NCBI GenBank assembly: GCA_039029915.1
Contig: JBCCFD010000470.1
Location: forward strand, 1-6,161
Source: QQUD01 sp039029915
Lineage (GTDB): Bacteria; Chloroflexota; Anaerolineae; Promineifilales; Promineifilaceae
Reading direction: 5' to 3'
DNA length: 6,161 nt
A model generated the notes under the pieces. The model ran no database searches and was not told the DNA's origin. It saw nothing but the letters and a program-made list of their open reading frames with translations. Shown here in pieces: positions 6,038 to 6,161 of this stretch (positions within the stretch are counted from its first letter, which is position 1; every line of letters begins with the position of its first letter). The position numbers and the translations under genes are program-made.

Positions 6038-6161
6038 ATCTGTGGGGACGTGGGGTATGGCAAAACGGAAGTTGCTTTACGCGCTGCTTTCAAAGCGGTG
6101 ATGGATAATAAGCAGGTTGCTATCTTGGTACCAACCACTGTACTCGCTCAGCAACATTACA
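6038..6161 (+). pseudogene. mfd: Mfd frame continuing past the TGA: start of the RecG-like translocase motor
   Basis: Directly after TGA, in the same frame, the sequence reads ICGDVGYGKTEVALRAAFKA (Walker A, GDVGYGKT, starting four codons after CGC) and then QVAILVPTTVLAQQHY (motif Ia region), both highly conserved in Mfd. The window ends inside the gene. The frame is intact on both sides, so a single codon differs from the family: MDR-stop-ICGD here against MDR-L-V/I-CGD in homologues. No good start codon follows that would keep Walker A, so reinitiation to make a working motor is unlikely. It is either a true nonsense mutation, a base-call error, or a read-through site. Confidence 0.88.

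Noticed and set aside
5847..6101. 84-codon plus-strand frame crossing the mfd stop, considered as a frameshifted continuation
   Set aside because: The Mfd motif GDVGYGKTEV continues in the original frame after the TGA, so this is a nonsense codon and not a frameshift; the 84-codon frame is a shadow.

Overview
The window holds parts of five genes. They look like bacterial chromosomal DNA, most likely from Chloroflexota (Anaerolineae-like). That placement is an inference from the style of the proteins: a family 5 solute-binding protein with a DxDGDG loop, a peptidyl-tRNA hydrolase with an N-terminal extension, and a free-standing P22_AR_N protein. It is not proven by any single marker. The genes have mid-range GC, while the gene-poor stretch between pth and mfd is clearly AT-rich (for example 12 G/C in the 60 bases 3601-3660).

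Layout. Positions 1-1714 are the 3' part of an ABC-transporter substrate-binding protein whose start lies off the left edge. Positions 1757-2572 encode a P22_AR_N (phage antirepressor-like) protein with a DinD/BRO-like C-terminal region, preceded by an extended -10 element and a Shine-Dalgarno sequence. Positions 2627-3262 are pth, with all catalytic residues present. Positions 3263-4009 are an AT-rich spacer with one convincing small gene on the minus strand (3413-3631, two predicted membrane helices, good Shine-Dalgarno), a weak stem-loop after pth, and a strong 16-bp hairpin at 3788-3826. From 4010 to the right edge runs mfd, the transcription-repair coupling factor. Its frame is interrupted by an in-frame TGA at 6035-6037, three codons before the Walker A motif, and then continues in the same frame to the window end.

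How the genes relate. pth and mfd are housekeeping genes that lie close together in several bacteria (for example Bacillus). Here they are in the same orientation but separated by the AT-rich segment. The transporter protein and the antirepressor-like protein have no evident functional link to them. No phage structural, integrase or transposase gene is visible, so the antirepressor-like gene looks like a lone accessory gene.

The most striking signal is not a gene. The palindromic octamer ACGGCCGT occurs ten times perfectly in 6.16 kb, where about 0.1 is expected by chance, and it is read in all three codon phases. This resembles the cyanobacterial HIP1 phenomenon (GCGATCGC) but with a different word. 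I see no CRISPR array, rRNA, tRNA or insertion sequence.
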